A stretch of 64,000 nt of DNA from contig NZ_JMLV01000001.1 of the NCBI RefSeq assembly GCF_000686045.1, positions 248,001 to 312,000 on the forward strand, in the 5' to 3' direction. Made by a program: the position numbers and the translations under genes. Below the pieces are notes generated by a model that was not told where the DNA came from, made no database searches, and saw only the letters and a list, made by a program, of their open reading frames with translations. Of this stretch, positions 49,037 through 57,758 are shown piece after piece. This DNA comes from Fodinicurvata fenggangensis DSM 21160 (GTDB taxonomy: Bacteria > Pseudomonadota > Alphaproteobacteria > Kiloniellales > DSM-21159). Position 1 is the stretch's first letter, and each line of letters begins with the position of its first letter.

Positions 49037-51406
49037 TCATTCAGTCGACTGTGGAGTAAGCCGCAACACGTCGGCCTGATCTAACTCCGGTGCGACAAGT
49101 TTGACATACTGCCCGTCGCGCCAGGGTTCAGCAAAGTTGCTGAACAGGGGGGACAGGGGGTTTCCACTCTGGCCGGTAGCAACCATGAAGCGGGAATTGT
49201 CCAGGTTCTCCAGGTCAAAAACCGTACGCAGACCGGGACCATGGACGTGCCGGAACAGGCCGTCTTCATTTGTGCTGGGGGTTCCTCGATTGACGGTGAA
49301 ATCACCGCCATCCGTGGGCAGGTCGATGCTGGCCAGGCGATTCAACAGTGGCAGGCGCCCATAAAGGGGATGATTCATTCGGGTGCGATGATACGCCCCC
49401 CAGGTTTTTTCCCTCAGATCTTCAGGTTCCTCGATCTGAAGAAGGGTCAAAGCCGCTGTAAGACTGTCTTTCAGGATTGTCTTACAGGATTCGTCGAGAG
49501 CGCGGCACCAGTCTCGGTCTTCCTTGAGGACGGTTTTGACTGCGCGCGGATTCCAGCCCCGCATTTCCTGGAAATGCGGAGCTAGCGGGGCTTCAAACAA
49601 TTGGTCCTGAAGTGTCTTCAACCAGGCCTGGAACAACAGGGGCTCGGCGGCGTTCCTGGACATCTTGCCGTCCCAAGCGGCCAGCAGTTTCCTGGAGCTT
49701 TCCAGGAGTTTGTTATCCGGCTCGAAATCCAGCATCAGCGGCAGCAGGTCCAAGGCCATAAGCGAGTAGCTGTCGTTCTGCAGGTCGATCATCTCCTGCA
49801 AGCCGTGGCGGCTGTTCCGCGAGAGCTGATTCGTAATTCGATTGGCTCGGTACGGTTCGGGCCACTCTGTGGCCAGTTGATACGGGTAATCCGGGCCGGC
49901 AATCCGGTTATTTGCGTTAAGCAGCTGTCCTGAGTTCGGGTTGCGTGCGTGAGGCAACTCTTCGAAAGGGATGAATCCTGTCCAGATTTCTTCGCGATCC
50001 CGGCCAATAACGGGCCGGCTGCCATCATAGCCATTCCGTATCGGAACCAGGCCCGGTGTGTAAAAGCCTATGGTTCCTGAGCGGTCGGCATAGAAGATGT
50101 TTTGCTGCGGTCCCACGAAGCGGCGCATTGCGGCTTCGAAATCGGACCAGGAGGCGGCACGATTGAGCCGAACGAGCGAATCGGCGGTCGTATCGTCCTC
50201 TCGCAGAACGGGCCAGGCCAGGCTTGCAACGGTGTCCTGGTCAACGCCGGGTATCGTGGTGCTGCGCGCAACATCGGAAACCACCGGACCAAAGCGGCTC
50301 TGACGTACATGCAGTTCAATATCCTCCCCGAAGCGTACAGGAATGGTTTCCTGCCGCACCTCGAAGGATCGAGAGCCATTCGGGGTTTGGTAGGCCCCCG
50401 GATCTTCTGGATCCAGTGTTTCCAGAACCAGATCCTGGGTGTCGCTGTGTGTCGTGGTGATGCCCCAGGCCGCCTGCCCATTGTGACCGATCACCACCAG
50501 CGGCACCCCTGGCGCCGTTGCCCCGGCAAGGATTTCCTCTGGGGTTTCAATACGTGCCAGGAACCAGGTGCCGGGGGCCTGCAGTCCGAGATGAGGGTCA
50601 TTGGCCAGGAAGGGGCGGCCCGTATCGGTCCGCTCTCCGGACAGCGCCCAGACATTGCTGGCGCCGCGATAGGCCTGGATGGCTTCCGGGAGGGCTTCGA
50701 GCAGCAGGCTGTGTGTTTGATGCTTTTTGCTGTCGGCCGCATCGAGGGTGGAGGGACTGTCGGATGGCAGGTCCGGGAAGACTGTGCGCATCTGCGCGGG
50801 CGAAAGCACCGCATCAAGCCGCGCATTACGCAATTCCTGGCGCCAGTTTCCGGAAAGCTGGATTGCCATAAGCTTTCCCCAGAGTACTGAATCCGATGGT
50901 TCCCATGGCTCGGGGTCGATGCCCAGCACGGCCAATTTCAAAGGCAGAGGGGTAGTGCTCTGTTGGAGGAAAGCATTCACACCATCGGCATAAGCCTGCA
51001 GCAGTGAAAGTGTCTCCGGTTCAAGGTGTGCGATGGCCTTGTCGGACTGCTGTCCGAAACCGAGCGTGCGCATAAGGCGGTCACTCGCCATGCCGGCCTT
51101 GCCGATGACTTCGGACAGCTTGCCTCTGCCAAGGCGTCTCATGAACTCCATCTGGGTCAGACGCTCCTGGGCATGGACGAACCCCAAGCCATAGGCGCCA
51201 TCTTCCAGATTATCCGCCCGGATTGTCACCAACCCTTTGGAATCGCGCAGGATGTCGACCGGGGCAGAGAGTTCGGCTGTTTCCATCTCCCCCGTCCTGT
51301 CGGGCAGGGAAGCATACATCCAGGCGCCGCCCAGTGTTGCGGCCAGAACGAGGGTCGCCGCCAATCCGCAAAAGAGATACAGCAACCAGCGAAACAGTCG
51401 AGTCAT
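49037..51406 (-). CDS. Penicillin-acylase-family amidase (Ntn hydrolase)
   Basis: The 789-residue precursor starts with a hydrophobic helix (about 7-33) that anchors or exports it. It has an alpha-subunit region, a spacer, and the nucleophile in RGASNVWAL: Ser250 would become the N-terminus of the beta subunit after self-cleavage. NDPHLGL follows, as in penicillin G acylase, cephalosporin acylases and AHL acylases such as PvdQ. The beta subunit continues to the end, with NRGTPSTNEDG near the C-terminus. The substrate may be an acyl-homoserine lactone, lipopeptide or amide and cannot be read from the sequence. It lies between an epimerase and ilvA genes. Confidence 0.88.
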   Translation of the reverse strand: MTRLFRWLLYLFCGLAATLVLAATLGGAWMYASLPDRTGEMETAELSAPVDILRDSKGLVTIRADNLEDGAYGLGFVHAQERLTQMEFMRRLGRGKLSEVIGKAGMASDRLMRTLGFGQQSDKAIAHLEPETLSLLQAYADGVNAFLQQSTTPLPLKLAVLGIDPEPWEPSDSVLWGKLMAIQLSGNWRQELRNARLDAVLSPAQMRTVFPDLPSDSPSTLDAADSKKHQTHSLLLEALPEAIQAYRGASNVWALSGERTDTGRPFLANDPHLGLQAPGTWFLARIETPEEILAGATAPGVPLVVIGHNGQAAWGITTTHSDTQDLVLETLDPEDPGAYQTPNGSRSFEVRQETIPVRFGEDIELHVRQSRFGPVVSDVARSTTIPGVDQDTVASLAWPVLREDDTTADSLVRLNRAASWSDFEAAMRRFVGPQQNIFYADRSGTIGFYTPGLVPIRNGYDGSRPVIGRDREEIWTGFIPFEELPHARNPNSGQLLNANNRIAGPDYPYQLATEWPEPYRANRITNQLSRNSRHGLQEMIDLQNDSYSLMALDLLPLMLDFEPDNKLLESSRKLLAAWDGKMSRNAAEPLLFQAWLKTLQDQLFEAPLAPHFQEMRGWNPRAVKTVLKEDRDWCRALDESCKTILKDSLTAALTLLQIEEPEDLREKTWGAYHRTRMNHPLYGRLPLLNRLASIDLPTDGGDFTVNRGTPSTNEDGLFRHVHGPGLRTVFDLENLDNSRFMVATGQSGNPLSPLFSNFAEPWRDGQYVKLVAPELDQADVLRLTPQSTE

Positions 51407-51428
51407 GCAAGGAGTCCGAGTGTCAGGA

Positions 51429-52469
51429 TCAGGGCATTCGATACCAAGTGTCTGTCAGTGCGTAGCCCTCTGGAAAGGGGTCTTCCGGGTCGAGGCCATA
51501 GTGATGTAGGCCCGTTATCCAGGCGCGCCCCTTCAGACTCGGCACGACGGCAACTGTACCATCTTCAAGTTCGCTTACGGCCTCAATGCGGCAAAGGAAT
51601 CTTGTATCCAGGATGGAACGGGACACGAAACTCTCGCCCGCGCGGATCTCCCCGCGCGCCGAAAGTGCGGCCAGACGGGCAGATGTGCCGGTGCCACAGG
51701 GTGAACGGTCCAGCTTTCCTGGTGAAATGACGACCGTGTTTCGGCCCTCGCAGATACCATCTTTGTTGCGTGTGACAGGTTCCGTGAACTGAACGAAGGT
51801 TATGTCGCGTATGGCGGGGTTCTCGGGATGGGACACTGGGTGTTGGGCGATGGCAGCCGCCTTGATGGCTTCGCCAATCTCGACCAGTTTCCTTGCATTC
51901 TCGCGGGTGAGCTCCAGACCCAGGCTGGCAGCATCCACGATGGCAAAGAAGGCACCACCATAAGCAATATCAAGCTTGACTGAACCGATTCCGGGAACTT
52001 CACAGGTAACATCAAGCCTGGCCACAAAGCTGGGAATGTTGGTGGTTCGTACACTTCTGCATTTGCCGTCACTGCATTCCGCCTCGACCGCAATAACTCC
52101 AACGGGCGTATCCAGTTTCATATGAGTCACGGGTTCCTGCATGGAGACCATGCCGGTTTCCAGCAGGACTGTCGCGACGCAGATGGAATTCGAACCGGAC
52201 ATGGGGGGATAGTCCGTGGGTTCCATGATGATGAATCCAGCCTGCGCACCTGGACTGCGTGGCGGGAGCAGCAGGTTGCAATGAACGAATACGCCGCCGC
52301 GTGGTTCATGGATCAGGAAGCGCCTGAGCTCGTCACCATGATTTTCCAGATAGGTCTTTTGCTCGAAAAGCGTGTTCCCAGGTGGCGGAAGTACGCCACC
52401 GGTGATCACACGCCCGACTTCGCCCTCTGCATGACAGCCGACAACCGAAATGCTGCGCGCCCATTTCAT
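51429..52469 (-). CDS. Proline racemase family, 4-hydroxyproline epimerase-like (Ser/Cys type)
   Basis: Members of this family racemise proline, epimerise 4-hydroxyproline or dehydrate trans-3-hydroxyproline, depending on two catalytic positions. In this 346-residue protein the first is Ser91 (MSGSNSIC), where racemases have Cys in MCGH. The second is Cys258 in RSPCGTGTS. Ser/Cys members have been described as epimerase or mixed epimerase/dehydratase forms. The ATG at 52469 follows GGAATTTCA. Divergent from mcd, it heads an operon with the acylase (22-bp gap) and ilvA. No hydroxyproline catabolic genes are nearby. Confidence 0.85.
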   Translation of the reverse strand: MKWARSISVVGCHAEGEVGRVITGGVLPPPGNTLFEQKTYLENHGDELRRFLIHEPRGGVFVHCNLLLPPRSPGAQAGFIIMEPTDYPPMSGSNSICVATVLLETGMVSMQEPVTHMKLDTPVGVIAVEAECSDGKCRSVRTTNIPSFVARLDVTCEVPGIGSVKLDIAYGGAFFAIVDAASLGLELTRENARKLVEIGEAIKAAAIAQHPVSHPENPAIRDITFVQFTEPVTRNKDGICEGRNTVVISPGKLDRSPCGTGTSARLAALSARGEIRAGESFVSRSILDTRFLCRIEAVSELEDGTVAVVPSLKGRAWITGLHHYGLDPEDPFPEGYALTDTWYRMP

Positions 52470-52618
52470 TGAAATTCCTTCCCCGGCAGGTCCCATGGCT
52501 GGCGCACAGGACGGAGTTGTTTGCCTTGCAGGCAAGACAGGACTTTTGGAGCTTGTTCCAACGGATTACATATCAGTCTGTTAGGGCTATGTCAGGCATG
52601 CAAGAGGGAGTTGAGCTT

Positions 52619-54046
52619 ATGGCCAGACCCGGCAGCAGCACGTCGTTTTTCGAGCGGGCCTGGGAGCGTCTGTCGCGCAACTGGAAAGAGATCGCCTTCT
52701 CCGGAACGAAGGGTGTGAACCTGGATCTCGCGAAGGGCGGAAAGTCCGATCTCAACCATCTGAAGAAGAACCTGAAGGCATGTCTCGAGGCACGTGGAGG
52801 CGAGGTTTCGGCGCGTGCGCAGGCGGCAGAACTGGGGCGCCTGTATCTTCATCAGGATGCGGCGGGACGTGAAACCTTCCTGAAGACATTGGCACAGGAT
52901 TTTGGCCCCAGGCATGAGGCTGTTCAGGCTGCGCTGGAAAATCTTCAGGCCAGTCCTGAAGGCAGCAAGGGTTACTATGCGGCCGAACGAGAACTGATAA
53001 ACGCCCTCACTCCCGACAGCATAAGAGTTTTAAAACTTTTCAGTAGCTTACCGAATGGTGTCAAGTTCCTGGTAGATCTCAGGGCAGACCTGCTGACCCT
53101 GAGTGAGCAGGAGCCTGCGACCGAGGCGTTGAGCGCTCATTTGAAGGACCTGCTGTCATCCTGGTTCGATCCAGGCATTCTGGACTTGGAGCGTATCACC
53201 TGGAAGTCCAGTGCGGCCCTGCTTGAAAAGCTTATCGCCTACGAAGCGGTGCACGAGATTCGCTCCTGGGACGACCTGCGGAACCGCCTGGACTCGGATC
53301 GGCGTTGCTATGCACTGTTTCATCCCAGAATGCCGGAAGAGCCCTTGGCTTTTGTGGAGGTCGCACTGGGAGATGGTTATGCCGGCAGCATTCAGCACTT
53401 GCTCGATGAAGCGGCGCCTGCCTTCGATACAGCCAAGGCCGATACGGCGATCTTCTACTCAATATCCAATACACAAAAGGGGTTGCAGGGGATTGCTTTC
53501 GGCGAGTACCTGATAAAGCTGGTCGTTCAGAGGCTCAAATCCGAGATGCCTCAGGTGCGGCGCTATGCAACTCTCTCCCCCGTTCCGGGCCTGGTGCCCT
53601 GGCTCAAGACCCTGACGGATGAGCGGATTGCATCGTTTCTGTCAACGGATCACCGTAAAGTCTTGTGTGAAATGAGCAATACGGACACGACAGTGTCTGC
53701 CCTTCAGGAACTGACCAGGCAGCCAGAGGGCTTACTGGTTTCAGAGGTTTCAGAGCGTTTGAAGGAGCCGTTGCTGACGCTTGCGGCCTGTTATTTCCAG
53801 GAAAAGAGGGATGATGGGCAGCCGATTGACCCTGTGGCGCGGTTCCATCTGCGGAATGGAGCTCGGTTGGAGCGAATCAATTGGTTGGGGGACAGCTCCT
53901 CACGTGGTCTGAAGCAGTCCCTGGGTATAATGGTCAATTACGGATACCGCCCAGACGAACTGGATCGGAACCATGAAGCCTATATGAAGGATGGACGAAT
54001 TGCCCTGGCATCCGAAGTGAAGACACTCCTTAAAAAAGCACGGTAA
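52619..54046 (+). CDS. mcd: Malonyl-CoA decarboxylase
   Basis: The enzyme converts malonyl-CoA to acetyl-CoA and CO2. The product is 475 residues from ATG 52619, which lies 8 nt after GAGGGAG; an ATG at 52589 and longer frames lack such a site. An N-terminal helical region (about 1-130) precedes the GNAT-like catalytic domain, with LFHPRMPEEPLAFVEVAL and FHLRNGARLERINW, which include the conserved Glu, His and Asn of the family. No malonyl-CoA synthetase or malonate transporter is nearby. An alpha/beta hydrolase gene follows after 8 bp. Confidence 0.92.
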   Translation: MARPGSSTSFFERAWERLSRNWKEIAFSGTKGVNLDLAKGGKSDLNHLKKNLKACLEARGGEVSARAQAAELGRLYLHQDAAGRETFLKTLAQDFGPRHEAVQAALENLQASPEGSKGYYAAERELINALTPDSIRVLKLFSSLPNGVKFLVDLRADLLTLSEQEPATEALSAHLKDLLSSWFDPGILDLERITWKSSAALLEKLIAYEAVHEIRSWDDLRNRLDSDRRCYALFHPRMPEEPLAFVEVALGDGYAGSIQHLLDEAAPAFDTAKADTAIFYSISNTQKGLQGIAFGEYLIKLVVQRLKSEMPQVRRYATLSPVPGLVPWLKTLTDERIASFLSTDHRKVLCEMSNTDTTVSALQELTRQPEGLLVSEVSERLKEPLLTLAACYFQEKRDDGQPIDPVARFHLRNGARLERINWLGDSSSRGLKQSLGIMVNYGYRPDELDRNHEAYMKDGRIALASEVKTLLKKAR

Positions 54047-54054
54047 GATTCTGC

Positions 54055-54918
54055 ATGGAAAGCAATCAAACATATGAAGTCTGCTGGATTCAGGGGCTGT
54101 CTCCTCAGGGCTTTCATCGCATGGCTTACTATCAGAGGCTTTCCCGTACCAGCAGCCGCATGGTCGTTTGCGTCCATGGGCTGACACGGACAGGACGCGA
54201 TTTTGACCCGCTTGCCGAAGCCCTCCTTGGGGAAGGGTGGTCCTCTGTCTGTCCCGATGTGGTCGGTCGTGGCAGGAGTGATTGGCTGGTCGAACCCTCC
54301 AACTACTCGATGATGCAATACCTCTCGGACATGGTTGCCCTACTTGCGCGCCTGAACCATTCAGAAGTCGACTGGATTGGCACGTCCATGGGGGGCATAT
54401 TGGGCATGCTGCTGGCCGCTCAGCCAGGCACACCCATCCGCCGACTTGTGCTCAACGACATCGGCCCATTCATTCCGGCTCAGGCGCTGGGCGGGATTGC
54501 CGAGTACTTGGGACATGTCGGCCCCTGGCCTGACATGGTCTCAGTCGAGCGGCATTTGCGCCAGGTGCATGCTGGTTTCGGATTTCTGAGCGATGATCAG
54601 TGGCGCCACCTTGCCGAGGTCTCGACACGTCAAGGCTCGGACGGGCAATACTACCTTCACTACGACCCCTCCATTGCCGAGCCTTTCGGGCAGGAAACAG
54701 GACAGGATATCGATCTCTGGGACCAGTGGGCGCATATTACCTGTCCGACACTGGTGTTGCGTGGAGCCGAGTCCAGCTTGTTGACGCCGGATACGCTGGA
54801 CCGCATGCAAACAACCGGGCCAAATGCGACCTCGATGAATATTCCCCAGTGTGGCCATGCCCCATCTCTCATGCAGGCAGAACAGATACAGCCCGTCCTC
54901 GATTGGCTGCGGGATTGA
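54055..54918 (+). CDS. Alpha/beta-fold hydrolase
   Basis: The 287-residue protein has the oxyanion region VCVHGLTRTGRDF, a nucleophile elbow GTSMGG with the Ser, and the closing histidine in CGHAPSLM. Members of this group are esterases or lactonases; the substrate is not clear. No signal peptide is seen. It lies 8 bp after mcd, so it may act on a CoA or carboxylic ester linked to that pathway, but this is only inference. Confidence 0.88.
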   Translation: MESNQTYEVCWIQGLSPQGFHRMAYYQRLSRTSSRMVVCVHGLTRTGRDFDPLAEALLGEGWSSVCPDVVGRGRSDWLVEPSNYSMMQYLSDMVALLARLNHSEVDWIGTSMGGILGMLLAAQPGTPIRRLVLNDIGPFIPAQALGGIAEYLGHVGPWPDMVSVERHLRQVHAGFGFLSDDQWRHLAEVSTRQGSDGQYYLHYDPSIAEPFGQETGQDIDLWDQWAHITCPTLVLRGAESSLLTPDTLDRMQTTGPNATSMNIPQCGHAPSLMQAEQIQPVLDWLRD

Positions 54919-54943
54919 GAGCGATTACGAAGCTTGACCGGTT

Positions 54944-55603
54944 CTACCGGCAAAACCTCCAGCGCCCCATGTCGAAGTGGAAATGATCGTGGTGGTGGCG
55001 GTCCCCATCAGGCCCTATCACACCCTGGAACAGCTGGCAGGCGCCCTGGTGCACTTCACGCAGGAATGCCTCCTTGCTTCCGCCCGCATTCCAGTCTTCC
55101 CGGACGGTGATGGATCGGCCATCCTGTAGGCGGAAGCCTGCAATGTCTATGGCATTGGCCAGGGCATGTTCGCTGCGCGAGCCGGCCTGGCGGTTGTTCC
55201 GGTTTCGGCAGGCATAGGTTCCCCAATGGTCTATTCTGCTCACCGGCTGGTCAAAGTGGCGTTCTGCTGCAGGCTGCAGAATCTTTTCTTCGAAAACAGA
55301 GAATGTTGCCGCCAGTTGGCAGGTGGACCTGAACTCCTTGTTCAAGCTGATCGAGGTGCGCTCGACCTCAACCCCATTGGATATTCCACAGCCACCCTGA
55401 AGAGGGCGATGCTCCAGAAGCCTGCCTTCCAGATGACTGAGGGAAAAGGCCGCCCTGCAGACCTCTGTATTACGCGCCAATTCCGCAATCGTCACGCCGT
55501 TGAAGCGTTCAGTGCTGACGGGCGGCATATCGCGCGCAGGGTCACGTTGCGGACCGGCACAGGATGCCAACACCAGTGCGCTCAGAATTGCCAGATGCCG
55601 CAA
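54944..55603 (-). CDS. Extensin-like lipoprotein
   Basis: The 219-residue product starts with a lipoprotein signal (MRHLAILSALVLASC, Cys15), followed by a short linker. The rest is an extensin-like C-terminal domain with PVSRIDHWGTYACR, EHALANAIDIAGF and HHHDHFHFDMG. In related peptidases His, Asp and His residues bind zinc, so a peptidoglycan-cleaving metallopeptidase of the VanY/MepA type is possible. It converges with the hydrolase gene and points away from the thioesterase gene. Confidence 0.85.
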   Translation of the reverse strand: MRHLAILSALVLASCAGPQRDPARDMPPVSTERFNGVTIAELARNTEVCRAAFSLSHLEGRLLEHRPLQGGCGISNGVEVERTSISLNKEFRSTCQLAATFSVFEEKILQPAAERHFDQPVSRIDHWGTYACRNRNNRQAGSRSEHALANAIDIAGFRLQDGRSITVREDWNAGGSKEAFLREVHQGACQLFQGVIGPDGDRHHHDHFHFDMGRWRFCR

Positions 55604-55744
55604 CTGAAGCCGTGTACCCAGGAGACCCTCCTAAAAAGATCGCTCTGACGGTGGTTTTTGAAGAACCAGGATAAATCTGCTTTCTTCGAAGGAGTCGGGG
55701 CAAGCTGGAATGCTTGGATCAATCCAGAAGAAGCGGGGGTACTC

Positions 55745-56173
55745 ATGAGCCAGGGCAAGGTTACACTGGAAGAAGTCGACGAGATCTCTGCCGGTTTGAG
55801 CTGGGTCACCCAGCTGGGCCTGAAGGTCGAAGAGGTGGGGTCAGGCCATGCACGCCTGCGCATGCCTGGATCCGAAGATCTTTTGAGACCTGGCGGCACC
55901 ATCAGTGGACCTTCCATGATGACCCTGGCCGATTATGCCATGTATATTGCCGTCCTGGGGGCCATCGGACGGGTGGAATTGGCCGTGACAACGAACCTCA
56001 ATATCAATTTTCTGCGCAAACCCGAGGTCGGGGATGTCCTGGCGGACTGCCTTTTGCTGAAATGCGGCAAGCGGCTCGCCTATGGGGAAGTAATCCTGAC
56101 CAGCGCAGCGCTAGGGCCGGACGAGGTTGTCGCTCACTGCACGGCCACCTATTCGATCCCACCCCAGCGGTGA
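55745..56173 (+). CDS. PaaI-type hot-dog thioesterase
   Basis: The 142-residue protein has the hot-dog fold, with the segment RPGGTISGPSMMTLADYAMYIAVL that contains the usual helix Asp. The strand VTTNLNINFLRKP is like that of PaaI/YbgC-type acyl-CoA thioesterases. The ATG at 55745 has a GGGGG site 5 nt upstream; a longer frame begins with TTG at 55658 and seems less likely. The acyl-CoA substrate is unknown. Confidence 0.85.
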   Translation: MSQGKVTLEEVDEISAGLSWVTQLGLKVEEVGSGHARLRMPGSEDLLRPGGTISGPSMMTLADYAMYIAVLGAIGRVELAVTTNLNINFLRKPEVGDVLADCLLLKCGKRLAYGEVILTSAALGPDEVVAHCTATYSIPPQR

Positions 56174-56310
56174 ACACGACTCTGCTGTATCTCTATCCTG
56201 GCCAAGCTTATTACATGCCGGCCTGTGATGCTTTTATGCCAATCTTGCCTGTAGCTGTTGGCTCTGTCGATGTTGGGGCCCACCTCTATTCATGAAGGAA
56301 TTACCAGACA

Positions 56311-56334
56311 GGACCAGCCATAGGCGGCTGGTCC
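56311..56334 (+). other. Perfect 9-bp inverted repeat before the DJ-1 gene
   Basis: GGACCAGCC (56311-56319) and GGCTGGTCC (56326-56334) form a perfect stem with a 6-nt loop, 23 bp upstream of the ATG at 56358. There is no T-run. It may be a regulator-binding site or a 5'-leader hairpin. Confidence 0.45.
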
Positions 56335-56357
56335 GCCGAATGTGAATGGAGCGAATG

Positions 56358-57074
56358 ATGAGCGAAAGCAAGAAGGTACTCTTTGTCGTAACTTCAAATG
56401 ACAAGTTAGGGAATACGGGCAAGCCCACCGGCTTTCATTTCGAGGAACTTTCGACACCCTATTACCTACTGCAGGATGCTGGATACGAGGTCGAAATCGC
56501 TTCGATCCAGGGTGGCAAGGCTCCGGTTGATCCGGGAAGCCAAAAGGAGAGGGGGCAAAATGCCGCCTCTGTCGAGCGCTTTCTGGATGACCAGACCGCG
56601 ATGACTAAAATTGAAAAGACCCAGGCGATCGGGGATGTCGAAGCTTCCGATTATGCGGCCATCTACCTGCCGGGCGGACATGGCACGATGTGGGATCTGC
56701 CCGACAACGAAACCTTGGGGCGTCTTCTAGCAAAAAGCTTTGAACAGGGTCATGTGGTGGCTTCGATATGCCATGGGGCGGCCGGCTTGCTGGCGGCCAG
56801 GCTCTCGGATGGCTCTGCCTTGGTGAAGGGCCGAGAGGTCAACTGCTTTACCGATGCGGAAGAGCGTGCTGTTGAGTTGGACAAGGTCGTCCCCTTCCTG
56901 CTGGAAAGTCGCTTGCGCGAGCAGGGCGCTAACTTCCGAGGTGCGGATAATTTCAAGCCGATTGTCGTGCAGGATGCAAACCTTCTGACGGGACAGAACC
57001 CGCCATCGGCTGAGCCTCTGGGACGCCAACTGGTGGACATGTTGAACGCGGCTCGCAGCCAGGCGGCTGAATAA
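56358..57074 (+). CDS. DJ-1/PfpI family protein (HchA-like)
   Basis: The 238-residue protein has the fold of class I glutamine amidotransferase-like proteins. A conserved-looking Glu is near residue 30 (FEELSTPYYLL), and the cysteine elbow ASICHGAAGLL is followed by GREVNCFTDAEE. HchA/Hsp31-type members act as glyoxalase III or deglycating chaperones; PfpI members are intracellular proteases. The cysteine-histidine core suits glyoxalase III, but this is inferred. GGAG lies 6 nt before the ATG at 56358; 56355 is an adjacent ATG. Confidence 0.88.
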   Translation: MSESKKVLFVVTSNDKLGNTGKPTGFHFEELSTPYYLLQDAGYEVEIASIQGGKAPVDPGSQKERGQNAASVERFLDDQTAMTKIEKTQAIGDVEASDYAAIYLPGGHGTMWDLPDNETLGRLLAKSFEQGHVVASICHGAAGLLAARLSDGSALVKGREVNCFTDAEERAVELDKVVPFLLESRLREQGANFRGADNFKPIVVQDANLLTGQNPPSAEPLGRQLVDMLNAARSQAAE

Positions 57075-57097
57075 CCCCCGGATATGGCTTTTATTTT

Positions 57098-57133
57098 CCA
57101 CTGATCCTGTCATGGGACTGGCAGGATCAGTGG
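57098..57133. other. Perfect 12-bp inverted repeat between DJ-1 gene and rplM
   Basis: CCACTGATCCTG (57098-57109) and CAGGATCAGTGG (57122-57133) form a perfect 12-bp stem with a 12-nt loop. The stem is preceded, not followed, by T-rich sequence on the plus strand, so it is not a typical intrinsic terminator. It may be a transcript-end hairpin or a regulator site. Confidence 0.55.
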
Positions 57134-57197
57134 TGTGAGGGTTGGGGTATTATAGTACCACCACCCTAACCTTCATGTTTTTAAAACGTTTTTGGAA

Positions 57198-57226
57198 TTG
57201 ACAAAGTTCGTGTGTGCACTTAGAAG
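57198..57226 (+). promoter_or_regulatory. Promoter of rplM-rpsI
   Basis: A perfect TTGACA (57198-57203), a 17-bp spacer and TAGAAG (57221-57226) place the transcription start near 57233. The leader has a small inverted repeat GACAGG/CCTGTC (57239-57255) that might bind a regulator or fold in the RNA. Confidence 0.6.
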
Positions 57227-57292
57227 CCGCGTTCACAAGACAGGTGTTGCCTGTCGAATGATTTTCCATTCAGTCCATCAATGAAGGCTGCC

Positions 57293-57754
57293 ATGAAGAC
57301 CTACTCCGCCAAACCGGCCGAGGTCGAAAAGAAGTGGTTTGTGATCGACGCTGAAGACATTGTCCTGGGACGGCTTGCAAGCCGTGTGGCCAACATTCTT
57401 CGCGGCAAGCACAAGGCGATCTACACACCACACGTCGACACCGGCGACCATGTTATCGTTATCAATGCCGAAAAGGTGAAACTTACCGGCAGGAAATACA
57501 GTGACCGCCGCTTCTATTGGCATACGGGCCATCCGGGCGGGATCAAGGATCGCACGATGGGAGAGACCCTGGAAGGGCGCTTCCCGGAGCGGGTGATCTA
57601 CAAGGCGGTCGAGCGCATGGTTCCAAGCGGGCCGCTTGGTCGCGAGCAGCTGCGCAAGCTGCGTGTCTATGCCGGGAACGAGCATCCTCATGAGGCCCAG
57701 CAGCCGGAAGTGCTCGACATCGCGGCAATGAACTCCAAGAACAAGAGGGTCTGA
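57293..57754 (+). CDS. rplM: 50S ribosomal protein L13
   Basis: L13 is an early-assembling large-subunit protein. The ATG at 57293 gives [15 protein letters not shown], the family start, with AAGG 5 nt upstream. The 153-residue product has [30 protein letters not shown] and [15 protein letters not shown], all conserved in L13. An upstream ATG at 57281 is less likely. rpsI follows after 4 bp. Confidence 0.97.
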   Translation: MKTYSAKPAEVEKKWFVIDAEDIVLGRLASRVANILRGKHKAIYTPHVDTGDHVIVINAEKVKLTGRKYSDRRFYWHTGHPGGIKDRTMGETLEGRFPERVIYKAVERMVPSGPLGREQLRKLRVYAGNEHPHEAQQPEVLDIAAMNSKNKRV

Positions 57755-57758
57755 TCCC

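Noticed and set aside
57098-57133. The 12-bp hairpin as an intrinsic terminator
   Set aside because: No T-run follows it on either strand; T-rich sequence precedes it on the plus strand.
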